Below, one piece after another: positions 17,522-26,232 of a stretch of 64,000 nucleotides of DNA (position 1 is its first letter; each line of letters begins with the position of its first letter). A program made the translations under genes and the position numbers. The DNA is from Desulfamplus sp964425195 (lineage in GTDB: Bacteria > Desulfobacterota > Desulfobacteria > Desulfobacterales > Desulfobacteraceae): contig CAYRLG010000012.1 in assembly GCA_964425195.1 (NCBI GenBank), forward strand, positions 1 through 64,000, read 5' to 3'. The notes beneath the pieces are model-generated. The model was not told where the DNA came from. It searched no databases and saw only the letters and a program-made list of their open reading frames with translations.

Positions 17522-18320
17522 GATTGATTCTATCGTTTGCCTCTTTAGCAATTATGCTGCCAGGGGCAAGCTCAACAACTCGTTTCCAATTCTCTTTTGC
17601 CTTATCAAATTGACGATTTCTCTCATATAGCTTTGCCATATCAGCATAAAGAATAGCCACTCCACCACCATTATTATTACCTGAATGCTTATTAATAGCC
17701 TCAGTTAATACCTTAAAAGCAGATTGAAGCTGAGAACCTTCAATATATGTTGTTGCAAGCCCATGAATGGCGTTAATAAAATCTGGCTCTGCTTCCAATG
17801 CCATTAAAAAATGTTTTTGGGCACTATTTAGATCTCTTTTTCCAAGGTACGCCCATCCTAAATTTGAGAGAGGATAATGTGGTGTTGCGTATAAAAGATT
17901 ATCAGATATCTCTTTAAAACATGCAATTGCGAGGTCCCATTTTTCCTGTTTAAGATATGCACTACCAAGGTTATTTTTGGCAGGAATATAATCAGCATTA
18001 AGTGTAATAGCTTTTTTAAAGTGCTCTTCTGCAAGATCAAACCGTTTTTTTGCCATATAGGTTAGACCAAGATCATTATGAAGATAAGGATCAGAAGGGT
18101 TTATCTTCTCTGCCTTTAGAAATTCATTTAATGCTGCGGTATAATTACCTTCAGCCATAAATGCCTCTCCTAACTCTTTTGTTGCGGCTGCCATTTTCCC
18201 TTCTTGACTATCTATTTTAGGAGCAGTAGCTACATTACTTTTAGTACAGGAACATAAAATAAGTAATAAAAATAGATAGATCGCTTTCTGTATTTTATTA
18301 TATGATATAATATTGTTCAT
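17514..18320 (-). CDS. TPR-repeat lipoprotein
   Basis: The 268-residue protein begins with a signal sequence ending in a lipobox-like LCSC, with C25 as the likely lipidated cysteine. The rest is tandem tetratricopeptide repeats (about residues 43-265; signatures such as AALNEFLKAEKINPSDPYLHN and AEEHFKKAITLNADY can be aligned). Such lipoproteins (PilF/PilW, BamD/NlpI-like in architecture) usually scaffold envelope complexes. Which complex is served here is not shown by the context: a LysM protein lies upstream on the same strand about 110 bases away. Confidence 0.8.
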   Translation of the reverse strand: MNNIISYNKIQKAIYLFLLLILCSCTKSNVATAPKIDSQEGKMAAATKELGEAFMAEGNYTAALNEFLKAEKINPSDPYLHNDLGLTYMAKKRFDLAEEHFKKAITLNADYIPAKNNLGSAYLKQEKWDLAIACFKEISDNLLYATPHYPLSNLGWAYLGKRDLNSAQKHFLMALEAEPDFINAIHGLATTYIEGSQLQSAFKVLTEAINKHSGNNNGGGVAILYADMAKLYERNRQFDKAKENWKRVVELAPGSIIAKEANDRINQL

Positions 18321-18429
18321 AACTCTCTCTTTTTATTAATAGATTATGATTTGAAACATTATATGAAAATATTATTGGCAATTGATATTACTAAAGTTAA
18401 ACTACTTTTTATGCCAATGTTATTTATCG

Positions 18430-19911
18430 TTAAATAGGGTTGTCAACTCTTACAATAGTAATCTTTTTTTCATTCAAAAATCTAAAAGCATCCTTAATTA
18501 AAGATGCTTTTGGAGTTATAAATAGTTCTCGATTATCCGCTTTAACATACATACCATTAATTAAAACTGTTTTCCCATCAATTGGATTTACAAAAGAAGG
18601 ATTATCTGTTGTTGATGCGCCAAGAGAAGAGAATATTTTTTTTGCAACTTCCATAGTTGTAAGAAGGGGAGAGATAGCTATAATTTGGCAATGTTCGGTT
18701 TTTTTAAGTGATTCAAGGGCAGAGCCGTATATATCTCCAAAGACAAGTAATATGTCAGATTTACCATCTCTTTTAATAATTCCGGGGTTTACTGTTACTG
18801 TTATATTACCTATAGATATAGATATCTCTTTTTCTGGGGTATAGTTATATCCCGCTATTTCAAGTAGTTGTCTTGCCGCATCTTTATGAGCATGTCCAAC
18901 TCGTAAGTTAATTGGTACATAAGTATTGTCTGAAACCTCAAGTAGGTCTTCATTAATAAATGACCGTTGTTTTTTCTGCTCTTCAGATATAGATTGTTGA
19001 GTATGAAAGCTCTGTTGATTGAGTTGCGTTGCTACTGTTGGGGTATAAGAATATGAGGATATATCTGAAAACTCCATAATTTTAAAGTCTCTCCAGAAAG
19101 TTTGAATAGTATCTGTAAAATCTTCAAAATTGTTGCGTTCGGGAACAAAAAGAATTTTTGAACCATTGTTAAATTGAACAAGTGGATTAATAGCAACGTC
19201 AATGACCAGATCATCTCTATTATCGCGGGGAAAGTAGTATTTTCCTTTCAGCATTAAGCGCCCATTATGCAACAAAGCAAACTGCTTTAATTGGCGAATA
19301 GGAATTTCAGAATATAGCTCCTCTCTTTTGTTGTTTATTGTGGAGGTTAAAGATCTCTTGTTTGAAATGGGCTTTTTAACTATTTTTGATGTCTCTGCTG
19401 GTTGTGATAGAGTTATTGTTGGAAGTTCTACAACTCCGGGTTGACTCTCTTTAAAATCATTTGTTTTTGATTTTTTTAACGGTATGATAATATTTTGACC
19501 AACCTTTATGGTATTAGTATCTTTTATCTCAGGATTGAGATTTTTAAATATGCGCATAAACAACCCAAAATCTTCCTTAGAAAGCTCTCCCTTTGATCTG
19601 AATATCTTATAGACCCAATCTCCACGTTGAACAGTGTAAGGTTCGCATAGAATATAAAAATCATTATATCTGAAAAGTGAATATCTTTTATATGAGGTTG
19701 AGAGGATAGCTTGCGAGTCAGATTCTTGTTCTGAAGGATTAGGCAATTTAAAAGAGTCAGCCAATGCCTGTTGAGAAGATGTTTCTGCTTCTAACTTATG
19801 GTTTAAAAACAGCGTATCTGCTATGAATAAAAACAGTGTGATAAATAAAAACAGTAATGTCACTATTCCTTTTGTTTTTAGCATAGTATCAACTATCAGT
19901 TTTTTAACCAT
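18430..19911 (-). CDS. LysM-domain envelope protein
   Basis: This 493-residue protein has an N-terminal membrane segment (about residues 15-33, GIVTLLFLFITLFLFIADTL). A LysM domain covers about residues 85-150 (YTVQRGDWVYKIFRSKG ... KVGQNIIIPL) and is likely to bind peptidoglycan. About 340 unrecognised residues follow, ending in a region with predicted alpha/beta character. No ribosome-binding site is evident before the first ATG, and an internal ATG ten codons later also lacks one. It probably forms a unit with the TPR lipoprotein downstream. Confidence 0.75.
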   Translation of the reverse strand: MVKKLIVDTMLKTKGIVTLLFLFITLFLFIADTLFLNHKLEAETSSQQALADSFKLPNPSEQESDSQAILSTSYKRYSLFRYNDFYILCEPYTVQRGDWVYKIFRSKGELSKEDFGLFMRIFKNLNPEIKDTNTIKVGQNIIIPLKKSKTNDFKESQPGVVELPTITLSQPAETSKIVKKPISNKRSLTSTINNKREELYSEIPIRQLKQFALLHNGRLMLKGKYYFPRDNRDDLVIDVAINPLVQFNNGSKILFVPERNNFEDFTDTIQTFWRDFKIMEFSDISSYSYTPTVATQLNQQSFHTQQSISEEQKKQRSFINEDLLEVSDNTYVPINLRVGHAHKDAARQLLEIAGYNYTPEKEISISIGNITVTVNPGIIKRDGKSDILLVFGDIYGSALESLKKTEHCQIIAISPLLTTMEVAKKIFSSLGASTTDNPSFVNPIDGKTVLINGMYVKADNRELFITPKASLIKDAFRFLNEKKITIVRVDNPI

Positions 19912-19956
19912 AAGTTTTTTTAACGATTAATCACTTTAACTAACAATGCGTTCAAA

Positions 19957-21462
19957 CTATGAGTTTTTACTAAGGTTAAGCTCTATTGCTATCTTACTTA
20001 AAATATCATCTGCAAAAATTTTAAAATCGTCATCACTTAAAGGCTTGCCTTGAGCAGGAATTTTTTCACGATCTTCAGGCATAACAAGCGATGGCATATT
20101 AATTAGACTCTGATTTGGTTCAATGTCGTAATCTTTATCAATTGTTTTCTGGAAATATTGGTCTTGAAAGCCTGAGAATTTAATTGCATGAGCAGTGGCA
20201 TCAACAATTGCAATATCTTGCTCTGTAATAATCCCCTGCTCAATTGCCTTTACAAGCCCCGCTAAAGATTCACCTCCTTGAGTACAGGCAATGTGTCCAT
20301 TTCTGTTTGCCTCAAGAGACCAATCCATGATTGACTGCTCAGTTACTTGTGTGAAAAATACATTTTTTCTGCCAGACACTTCGTTATATCGGTTAGCAAT
20401 TGAAATTACTCTTGGCATTGATACAGGATTTCCAATCATAGCAGCCTGTGCAACGCTTGGTTTTACTGTAACAGGCGTAAATACTCTTTTGGCTGCATCT
20501 GCTTCTAAGTAATATTTAAAAACAGGATCAGCATGTTCTGACTGCACACCTATAATTTTGGGCAGCGTATCTATAATACCAGCTTCATAAAATTTAAGAA
20601 ATCCGTTCATAACAGCAGAGATGTTACCAGCATTTCCAATAGGCACAACAACGGCTTTATTTTTCATCTCATACTCAAAGTCTTGTGAAATTTCATAAGA
20701 GTATGATTCTTGTCCCAAAATTCTCCATGCGTTTTTAGAGTTCAAAAGTGCAACTGGATACTCTTCAGATAGCTTTTCTACAATTTTCATACAGTCATCA
20801 AATACTCCAGGAATTTCAAATACTTTAGCTCCACTTCCTAATGGCTGAGATAACTGTTGAGGAGTAACTTTTTTATATGGAAGCAGTACTGCAGATTTAA
20901 TATCAGGTGTAAGGTAAGAGGCATAAAGTGCAGCAGAGGCAGATGTATCACCAGTAGATGCACAAACAGCAATGATATTAGAGGCAAGTTTAGAATCAAT
21001 AAGATACTTTATGTATGATAAGGCACTTGCCATACCTCTATCTTTAAAAGAGGCACTTGGGTTTTGCCCATCGTTTTTATAATAAAATCTGACTCCAACC
21101 TTTGCTTGCAACCGTCTGTTAGCCTCAACAATTGGTGTGTGCCCCTCTCCTAAATAGACTATAGAGTTAAGAGGGATATTGGGTCCTATAAATTCATGGT
21201 AACGGTATATCCCTTTTAGAGCAGGGATATTTAGCATCTTTCTATAATCAAATATCTTTTGCCATGTTCTACCTGAAATTTTTTTTAGCTCATCAAAATT
21301 GTGGTTGTTTATCAAGAGTACCTGTCCACATTTCGGGCAGACATATAAAAGCTCTTTTATTGGATATTTGGCACTGCAACCAAGACATTGATAAAATAGC
21401 TCCCATTTAGGTTCAGGAACAAGAAATGGTTGAATATCTTTAGGAAAATTATCTGTTTTCAT
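19957..21462 (-). CDS. thrC: Threonine synthase
   Basis: This is a PLP-dependent enzyme converting O-phosphohomoserine to threonine. A short N-terminal zinc-ribbon-like segment (YQCLGCSAKY ... CPKCGQ) precedes the fold type II core. The PLP lysine is K140 in SASFKDRGM, and GEGHTP and STGDTSASAALY are present. The start is ATG at 21462, preceded by AAAGGT; the frame continues upstream but that part is the serS coding strand in another frame. It overlaps the serS 3' end by 14 bases, so the two are translationally coupled. Length (501 residues) fits the longer class of threonine synthases. Confidence 0.93.
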   Translation of the reverse strand: MKTDNFPKDIQPFLVPEPKWELFYQCLGCSAKYPIKELLYVCPKCGQVLLINNHNFDELKKISGRTWQKIFDYRKMLNIPALKGIYRYHEFIGPNIPLNSIVYLGEGHTPIVEANRRLQAKVGVRFYYKNDGQNPSASFKDRGMASALSYIKYLIDSKLASNIIAVCASTGDTSASAALYASYLTPDIKSAVLLPYKKVTPQQLSQPLGSGAKVFEIPGVFDDCMKIVEKLSEEYPVALLNSKNAWRILGQESYSYEISQDFEYEMKNKAVVVPIGNAGNISAVMNGFLKFYEAGIIDTLPKIIGVQSEHADPVFKYYLEADAAKRVFTPVTVKPSVAQAAMIGNPVSMPRVISIANRYNEVSGRKNVFFTQVTEQSIMDWSLEANRNGHIACTQGGESLAGLVKAIEQGIITEQDIAIVDATAHAIKFSGFQDQYFQKTIDKDYDIEPNQSLINMPSLVMPEDREKIPAQGKPLSDDDFKIFADDILSKIAIELNLSKNS

Positions 21463-22732
21463 TGGTAATGACCTTTTGTCCGCCCATGTAGGGTTGTAAT
21501 ACTTCTGGAATCTCAATTGAACCGTCTGGTTGCTGGTAATTTTCAAGGATAGCAGCAAAACATCTGCCTACTGCTAAACCAGAACCATTTAAAGTGTGAA
21601 CAAACTCTAATTTTTTTGCACCTTCTCGTCTAAACTTTATGTTTGCTCTTCTTGCTTGGAAATCTGTGCAATTACTGCAAGACGATATCTCTCGATATTT
21701 ATTCTGTGCAGGCATCCAAACTTCGATGTCATAGGTCTTTGCAGCAGAAAATCCCATATCTCCTGTACAAAGCGTTATCACCTGATATGGAAGGTTGAGT
21801 TTTTTAAGAATAGTCTCTGCTGATGCAACCATAGATTCAAGTTCATCAAACGATGTTTCAGGAGTAGTATATTTAACCATCTCTACTTTGTTAAACTGGT
21901 GTTGACGAATCAACCCACGAGTATCTTTACCATGAGAACCAGCTTCTGATCTGAAACATGGGGTATAGGCAGTAAATCTTATTGGCAGATTTTTTTCATG
22001 TATTATCTCATCAGAATAGATGTTGGTCATAGGAACTTCTGAAGTTGGAATCATGAAGTAGTCCCAGTTTTGGAGCTTAAACAGGTCTTCTTCAAATTTT
22101 GGTAGCTGACCAGTTCCAATAAGGCTTTTTCTGTTCACCATGAATGGAGGTAAAACCTCTTTAAATCCATGCTCATTGATATGTGTGTTGAGCATAAAAT
22201 TTATAAGTGCTCTTTCAAGTTGTGCTCCGCTGCCCATGTAGAGTGGGAATCTTGCCCCAGCTATTTTTGTAGCTCGTGAAAAATCAAGAATACCAAGCTC
22301 TTCTCCTATGTCCCAATGAGCTTTTATGGGAAAGCTAAACTTTTTAGGAGTTCCAACTTGCCGTTCAATAGGGTTGTCGTTTTCGTCTTTACCAATTGGG
22401 ACATCTGTATGAGGGATGTTAGGAATGTTCATTATAAAGCTGTCAATGGCTTGCTCTGTCTCTGCAAGAGTTGTGTCAAGCTCTTTTATCTTTTCAGAGA
22501 CCATACGCATTTCTATAATCTTGCTATCAGCATTTTCACCAGATTTTTTAATTGATGCAATTTCATCAGAAACTTTGTTTCTGTGGTGCCGAAGATTTTC
22601 AATCTCCTGAAGCAGCTCTCTTCTTTTTTTTTCATTTTCAAGAAAAGTGTCCAAATTGGCAGTAGCGTTCCTATTTTCTAAAGCCTTTTTTACACTATCT
22701 ACATTCTCTCTAACGTATTTTATTTCCAGCAT
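21449..22732 (-). CDS. serS: Seryl-tRNA synthetase
   Basis: This class II aminoacyl-tRNA synthetase charges tRNA-Ser (and tRNA-Sec). The N-terminal coiled-coil arm (about residues 25-100) is followed by the catalytic core with motif 2 (FRSEAGSHGKDTRGLIRQHQF) split over about residues 254-275, and motif 3 (GSGLAVGRCFAAILENYQ). The start is ATG at 22732 (MLEIKYVREN), with AGGT nine bases upstream; the in-frame ATG at 22759 lacks a good site. Length is 427 residues, as expected. It is the first gene of a serS-thrC pair. Confidence 0.97.
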   Translation of the reverse strand: MLEIKYVRENVDSVKKALENRNATANLDTFLENEKKRRELLQEIENLRHHRNKVSDEIASIKKSGENADSKIIEMRMVSEKIKELDTTLAETEQAIDSFIMNIPNIPHTDVPIGKDENDNPIERQVGTPKKFSFPIKAHWDIGEELGILDFSRATKIAGARFPLYMGSGAQLERALINFMLNTHINEHGFKEVLPPFMVNRKSLIGTGQLPKFEEDLFKLQNWDYFMIPTSEVPMTNIYSDEIIHEKNLPIRFTAYTPCFRSEAGSHGKDTRGLIRQHQFNKVEMVKYTTPETSFDELESMVASAETILKKLNLPYQVITLCTGDMGFSAAKTYDIEVWMPAQNKYREISSCSNCTDFQARRANIKFRREGAKKLEFVHTLNGSGLAVGRCFAAILENYQQPDGSIEIPEVLQPYMGGQKVITNENR

Positions 22733-22837
22733 TTTAATACCTGCCTGATTTTTATGCAAATAGTTGAAATTACCACCTGAATTAATAATTTAAAAAAACT
22801 ATCACGCAATTTTCAAACAGTCAACGATAATTGCTAA

Positions 22838-22865
22838 TTGACAATTGTTTTATGCTGTATAATAT
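22838..22865 (+). promoter_or_regulatory. Sigma70-type promoter of the cyclo-ligase gene
   Basis: TTGACA (22838-22843) and TAATAT (22860-22865) have a 16-base spacer. The implied start lies about 30 bases before the ATG at 22904, leaving room for the TGGAG ribosome-binding site. The region is shared with the divergent serS gene. Confidence 0.6.
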
Positions 22866-22903
22866 TGCAAAAAAATGTTTTTATAAGTGGAGACGATAAT
22901 AAT

Positions 22904-23491
22904 ATGAATGAGACCAAAATAAGTAAAAAAAATTTAGTTAGTGAAGTATTAGAGAAGATGTCTATGCTAACCGAAGATGTGAGGGCTGCAAAGCAAGCAT
23001 CTGTTGAATCAAATCTATTGAGTTTTGCAAATTTTTTAGAGGCAGAGCATGTGTTGCTTTACATTCAAAGAAGCAGTGAACTGCCAACTGAAAAAGTGAT
23101 AAGAACCAGCCTTGATGTCAGAAAGGGAATTGTACTGCCAGCCTATTCAGAATCTCGCCATTCAATAACGCTGCTCCGAATTAGCAACTATGATTCTGAT
23201 ATTATAAAGACTGACTCGGATATTTTTGAACCAAATCCCAATATGTGCAAAAAGATACCATTGGATATGATTGATGTTGCCCTGATACCAGGGCTTGCCT
23301 TTGACGAAAAAGGTGGAAGAGTTGGATTTGGAGATGGTTTTTACAACAAGCTTATCACAAAACTACCCGAGACAACACGTAAAATTGCTATTGCGTTTGA
23401 AGAGCAGCTTGTTGAGCATATCCCTATGGAATCAAGAAAGTATAATTTAGATATTATCATCACAGATAAAAGAACAATATTTAAGATTTAA
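22904..23491 (+). CDS. ygfA: 5-formyltetrahydrofolate cyclo-ligase
   Basis: This enzyme converts 5-formyl-THF to 5,10-methenyl-THF with ATP. The family signature near the C terminus is GFGDGFYNKLI (normally GxGxGYYDR), preceded by VALIPGLAFDEKGGRVG. The ATG at 22904 is preceded by TGGAG and begins a 195-residue protein of normal size; the upstream part of the frame lies in the promoter. The Y-Y-D to F-Y-N change in the signature is conservative. I looked for a 6S RNA next to it, as in some proteobacteria, and found none. Confidence 0.9.
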   Translation: MNETKISKKNLVSEVLEKMSMLTEDVRAAKQASVESNLLSFANFLEAEHVLLYIQRSSELPTEKVIRTSLDVRKGIVLPAYSESRHSITLLRISNYDSDIIKTDSDIFEPNPNMCKKIPLDMIDVALIPGLAFDEKGGRVGFGDGFYNKLITKLPETTRKIAIAFEEQLVEHIPMESRKYNLDIIITDKRTIFKI

Positions 23492-23601
23492 AACAGGCTT
23501 TTTATGGTGAACAAGTGCCTCTCCCTATAACAGAGTGTTTTGCTCTAATAGTATGTATTAACTTTTTATAATTACTATTTTTGTACTCTTTTAGTACACT
23601 T

Positions 23602-23637
23602 AAAACGGTTATACTTAAAAAGTATGACCGTTTTACA
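23602..23637. terminator. Bidirectional intrinsic terminator
   Basis: AAAACGGTTATACTT (23602-23616) pairs with AAGTATGACCGTTTT (23620-23634) with one G-T wobble and a 3-base loop. The A and T ends supply short tracts on each strand. It separates the convergent cyclo-ligase and potassium channel genes. Confidence 0.75.
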
Positions 23638-24639
23638 TTATTGTGGGTTTAGCTCTTCATTGAATTTTTTTAAATTGCTCGTTCTTCCCATTGCAATAAT
23701 AGTATCTCCTGCCTCCATAAATGTCTCAAAAGATGGGTTAAATATCATATCCCCATCTTTTTTTCTGATTGCAATGATTATGATATTATAATTTTGACGA
23801 ATTCCTGAATCTTTTAGCATTACATTTATGATTTTTGATTTTTGCGATATTGTTACCTCTTCAATCTGTATAGCTTTCTCTTTGCGAGAGAGTGCAATAT
23901 CAAGAAAATTGCTTACACCCGGCTGTAGAAGTTTAAGAGACATTGATACAGCACCAACTTCATAAGGTGACTCTACTCTATTTGCACCAGCAGCAATAAG
24001 TTTGCTTCTAACAGTGTCGCTTCCTGCTCTTGCCATGATATATATGCCCGGATTTAGCTGTCGTACAGTCAATACAAGAAATACATTATCAGTGTCAGTT
24101 GCAAGAACCGCAATAAGTGAATTTGCGTATTCTATTCCGGCTTTTAATAATATAGATTCATTTGATGCATCTCCATGGACATAAAGGGTTTTATCCCTTT
24201 CAAGTAGAGGCAAAAGCTCTTCATTTTTCTCAATAACAACTACTTGAAAACCGTGTTCTTTTATTTGATTAGAAAGTGTGCGTCCTATCCTCCCATATCC
24301 GCAAACTATGTAATGTCCTCTTAACTTACTGATATTTTTATCCAATTTTCTTCTCCCAAGGATAGTTCTCATCTCTCCTTCAACTACAAATTGAACCACT
24401 AAGCCAGCCAGATACATCACTAAGCTCATTCCTGAAACTATCAGAAATATTGTAAAAATACGACCATTAATGCTCAATGGATGCACTTCACTATAGCCCA
24501 CAGAGCCGAGAGTGAGCACTGTCATGTAAATGGAGTCTAATAAACTCCATTTTTCAATGATCATGTAGCCTGCACTACCTGCAAACAGAATAAACAATGA
24601 GGCTGCTGTTGAAAATATGAGTTTATTTAGTTTTTCCAT
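23638..24639 (-). CDS. Two-helix potassium channel with RCK (TrkA-N/C) domains
   Basis: This inner-membrane ion channel has a helix (about residues 8-27), a pore loop, and a second helix (about 60-82). These are followed by a cytoplasmic RCK module with the Rossmann signature VCGYGRIGRTL (about 111-121) and a TrkA-C domain (about 245-330). The pore region reads T43-L-G-S-V-G-Y-S-E51, so the filter is S-V-G-Y-S rather than the classical T-V-G-Y-G. Family members gate K+ flux in response to bound nucleotide or ions. The gene is single, ended by the terminator at 23602. Confidence 0.88.
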   Translation of the reverse strand: MEKLNKLIFSTAASLFILFAGSAGYMIIEKWSLLDSIYMTVLTLGSVGYSEVHPLSINGRIFTIFLIVSGMSLVMYLAGLVVQFVVEGEMRTILGRRKLDKNISKLRGHYIVCGYGRIGRTLSNQIKEHGFQVVVIEKNEELLPLLERDKTLYVHGDASNESILLKAGIEYANSLIAVLATDTDNVFLVLTVRQLNPGIYIMARAGSDTVRSKLIAAGANRVESPYEVGAVSMSLKLLQPGVSNFLDIALSRKEKAIQIEEVTISQKSKIINVMLKDSGIRQNYNIIIIAIRKKDGDMIFNPSFETFMEAGDTIIAMGRTSNLKKFNEELNPQ

Positions 24640-24817
24640 AGTGTAGATTCATTATCCTTAGGTAACTTAAAAATCAAGATATATTTTAAGCGATTTTTAA
24701 AGATACGATTTCTATATGTATTTGAACTTATGGTATGTGTGTAACACATAATCAGAATTTATTATCTGATGTTCTATCTGCTTGACTGTATTCAATGCTA
24801 CTGATAATAAATGCTAT

Positions 24818-25474
24818 ATGAAAGAAGAATCGATAAAATATGAACGTTGGCGAAAAGAGATGGTTGATCGCCAGATTGTTGGCAGAGGCATTACAGATAG
24901 AGCGGTTATCAATGCAATGCTTACCGTCCCAAGACATCTGTTTGTAAGTGAGGCTCTTATTGATAGCGCCTATATGGATTATCCTCTCCCTATTGGAGAA
25001 GGGCAAACCATATCACAGCCTTATATCATTGCAGAGATGACTCACTCCTTGGAGCTAAAAAGAGATCATCGTGTTCTTGAAATTGGTACAGGTTCGGGTT
25101 ATCAGGCTGCCGTACTTGCACAGATAGTTGCCCGCGTCTATACGATAGAGCGTAATAACTCTCTTTTTATGCGAACCAGAAAATTGTTTGACTCCCTAAA
25201 ATACCACAATATTGTCACAAGATACTCTGATGGCACTATCGGGTGGAAAGAGGAGAGTCCTTTTGATGCAATTATGGTGACAGCGGGAGGAGAAAAAATT
25301 CCTCAGCCCCTTATTGAGCAGCTTCAAGTGGGAGGAAAACTTGTAATGCCAGTGGGTGGATTAATGTCTCAAGAGTTACTTTTACTCGAAAAGACAAAAT
25401 CTGGAACCTCAATCAAAAACCTTGGTGGATGCAGATTTGTCAAGCTGATTGGTCAACATGGATGGAAAGACTAA
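24818..25474 (+). CDS. pcm: Protein-L-isoaspartate O-methyltransferase
   Basis: This SAM-dependent enzyme repairs isoaspartyl residues in damaged proteins. The characteristic motifs are PRHLFV, the TISQPYIIAEMT segment, SAM motif I VLEIGTGSGYQAAVLAQI, and the C-terminal GGKLVMPVG. The ATG at 24818 (MKEESIKYERW) gives 218 residues, the family norm; the frame extends 12 codons further upstream to a TTG that adds nothing recognisable. A YqaA-type membrane gene follows closely on the same strand. Confidence 0.95.
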   Translation: MKEESIKYERWRKEMVDRQIVGRGITDRAVINAMLTVPRHLFVSEALIDSAYMDYPLPIGEGQTISQPYIIAEMTHSLELKRDHRVLEIGTGSGYQAAVLAQIVARVYTIERNNSLFMRTRKLFDSLKYHNIVTRYSDGTIGWKEESPFDAIMVTAGGEKIPQPLIEQLQVGGKLVMPVGGLMSQELLLLEKTKSGTSIKNLGGCRFVKLIGQHGWKD

Positions 25475-25528
25475 TTGGATGTAAAATTAAAATCCCAATT
25501 TACGACCTTGAACAGTAAAGTTAATATA

Positions 25529-26116
25529 ATGTTTATGATAAGAAGACTCTATGACTGGGTTATTAGGTGGGCTGACAGACCAGGTGGGTCTTGGGCACTT
25601 TTTATATTAGCACTTTGTGAATCATCATTTTTCCCTATACCTCCTGATGTTCTGCTTATTGCTCTTGCAGTAGGTGCACCCACAAAATCATTCAAATTTG
25701 CCTTAGTGTGTAGTGCGGGATCGGTTGTTGGTGGTATTTTGGGATATGTTATTGGTTGGCAGTTTATGGATATTGTCGGAGATAAGATCATTAATTTTTA
25801 CGGTCTCACTGATAAGGTTGATTATATTGCATCTATTTTTCGTCAGTGGGACGCTTGGGCAGTTGCAATTGCAGGATTCACACCTATACCATATAAGCTC
25901 TTCACAATATCTGCTGGAATGTTTGATTTTAATTTTTATGTATTTGTAATATCTTCAGTAGTGTCTCGTACTTTGCGTTTTGTACTTGTTGGAGCCATGA
26001 TCTACTATTTGGGTGCTGGAATCCGTAGTTTTATTGAGAAATATTTCAATCTTTTAGCCACAGCTTTTACCGTGCTTTTAATTACAGGTTTTGTTGCGGT
26101 TAAGTTTCTAATTTAG
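25529..26116 (+). CDS. yqaA: YqaA/DedA-like membrane protein (SNARE-associated/VTT fold)
   Basis: The 195-residue protein has several hydrophobic segments and the re-entrant-type signature ESSFFPIPPDVLLIALAV near its start, as in the YqaA branch of the DedA superfamily. Relatives take part in lipid or undecaprenyl-phosphate handling and in envelope integrity. A start at ATG 25529 is preferred over the TTG at 25475 directly after the pcm stop, because the family begins with a segment like MIRRLYDWVIRWAD. The stop codon TAG lies inside the left arm of the inverted-repeat element at 26113. Confidence 0.8.
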   Translation: MFMIRRLYDWVIRWADRPGGSWALFILALCESSFFPIPPDVLLIALAVGAPTKSFKFALVCSAGSVVGGILGYVIGWQFMDIVGDKIINFYGLTDKVDYIASIFRQWDAWAVAIAGFTPIPYKLFTISAGMFDFNFYVFVISSVVSRTLRFVLVGAMIYYLGAGIRSFIEKYFNLLATAFTVLLITGFVAVKFLI

Positions 26117-26218
26117 AGCCTGTTGAAAAGTTATATGTAGTAGCATTCTATTATAAAGTAATAAGAATAACTTCTTATATAGATTTGCTGTCATAAATAA
26201 TTTTTCAATAGGCTCTAA
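26113..26218. mobile_element. MITE-like element with 17-bp terminal inverted repeats
   Basis: TTAGAGCCTGTTGAAAA (26113-26129) is inverted as TTTTCAATAGGCTCTAA (26202-26218) with one mismatch. The 106-bp element has no coding capacity. The arms resemble terminal repeats of insertion sequences of the GAGCCTGTTGAAAA type as I remember them; this is from memory, not a search. There is no T run, so a plain terminator is less likely. It marks the boundary between the housekeeping part and the polysaccharide locus. Confidence 0.55.
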
Positions 26219-26232
26219 CTATATTTAAGGTT

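Noticed and set aside
18440..18844. 134-codon plus-strand frame opposite the LysM gene
   Set aside because: It is antisense to a gene with a recognisable LysM domain and signal anchor, and has no domain pattern of its own.
22760..22903. Possible 6S RNA next to the 5-formyl-THF cyclo-ligase gene
   Set aside because: The interval is only 144 bases, contains the gene's own promoter, and shows no long bulged hairpin.
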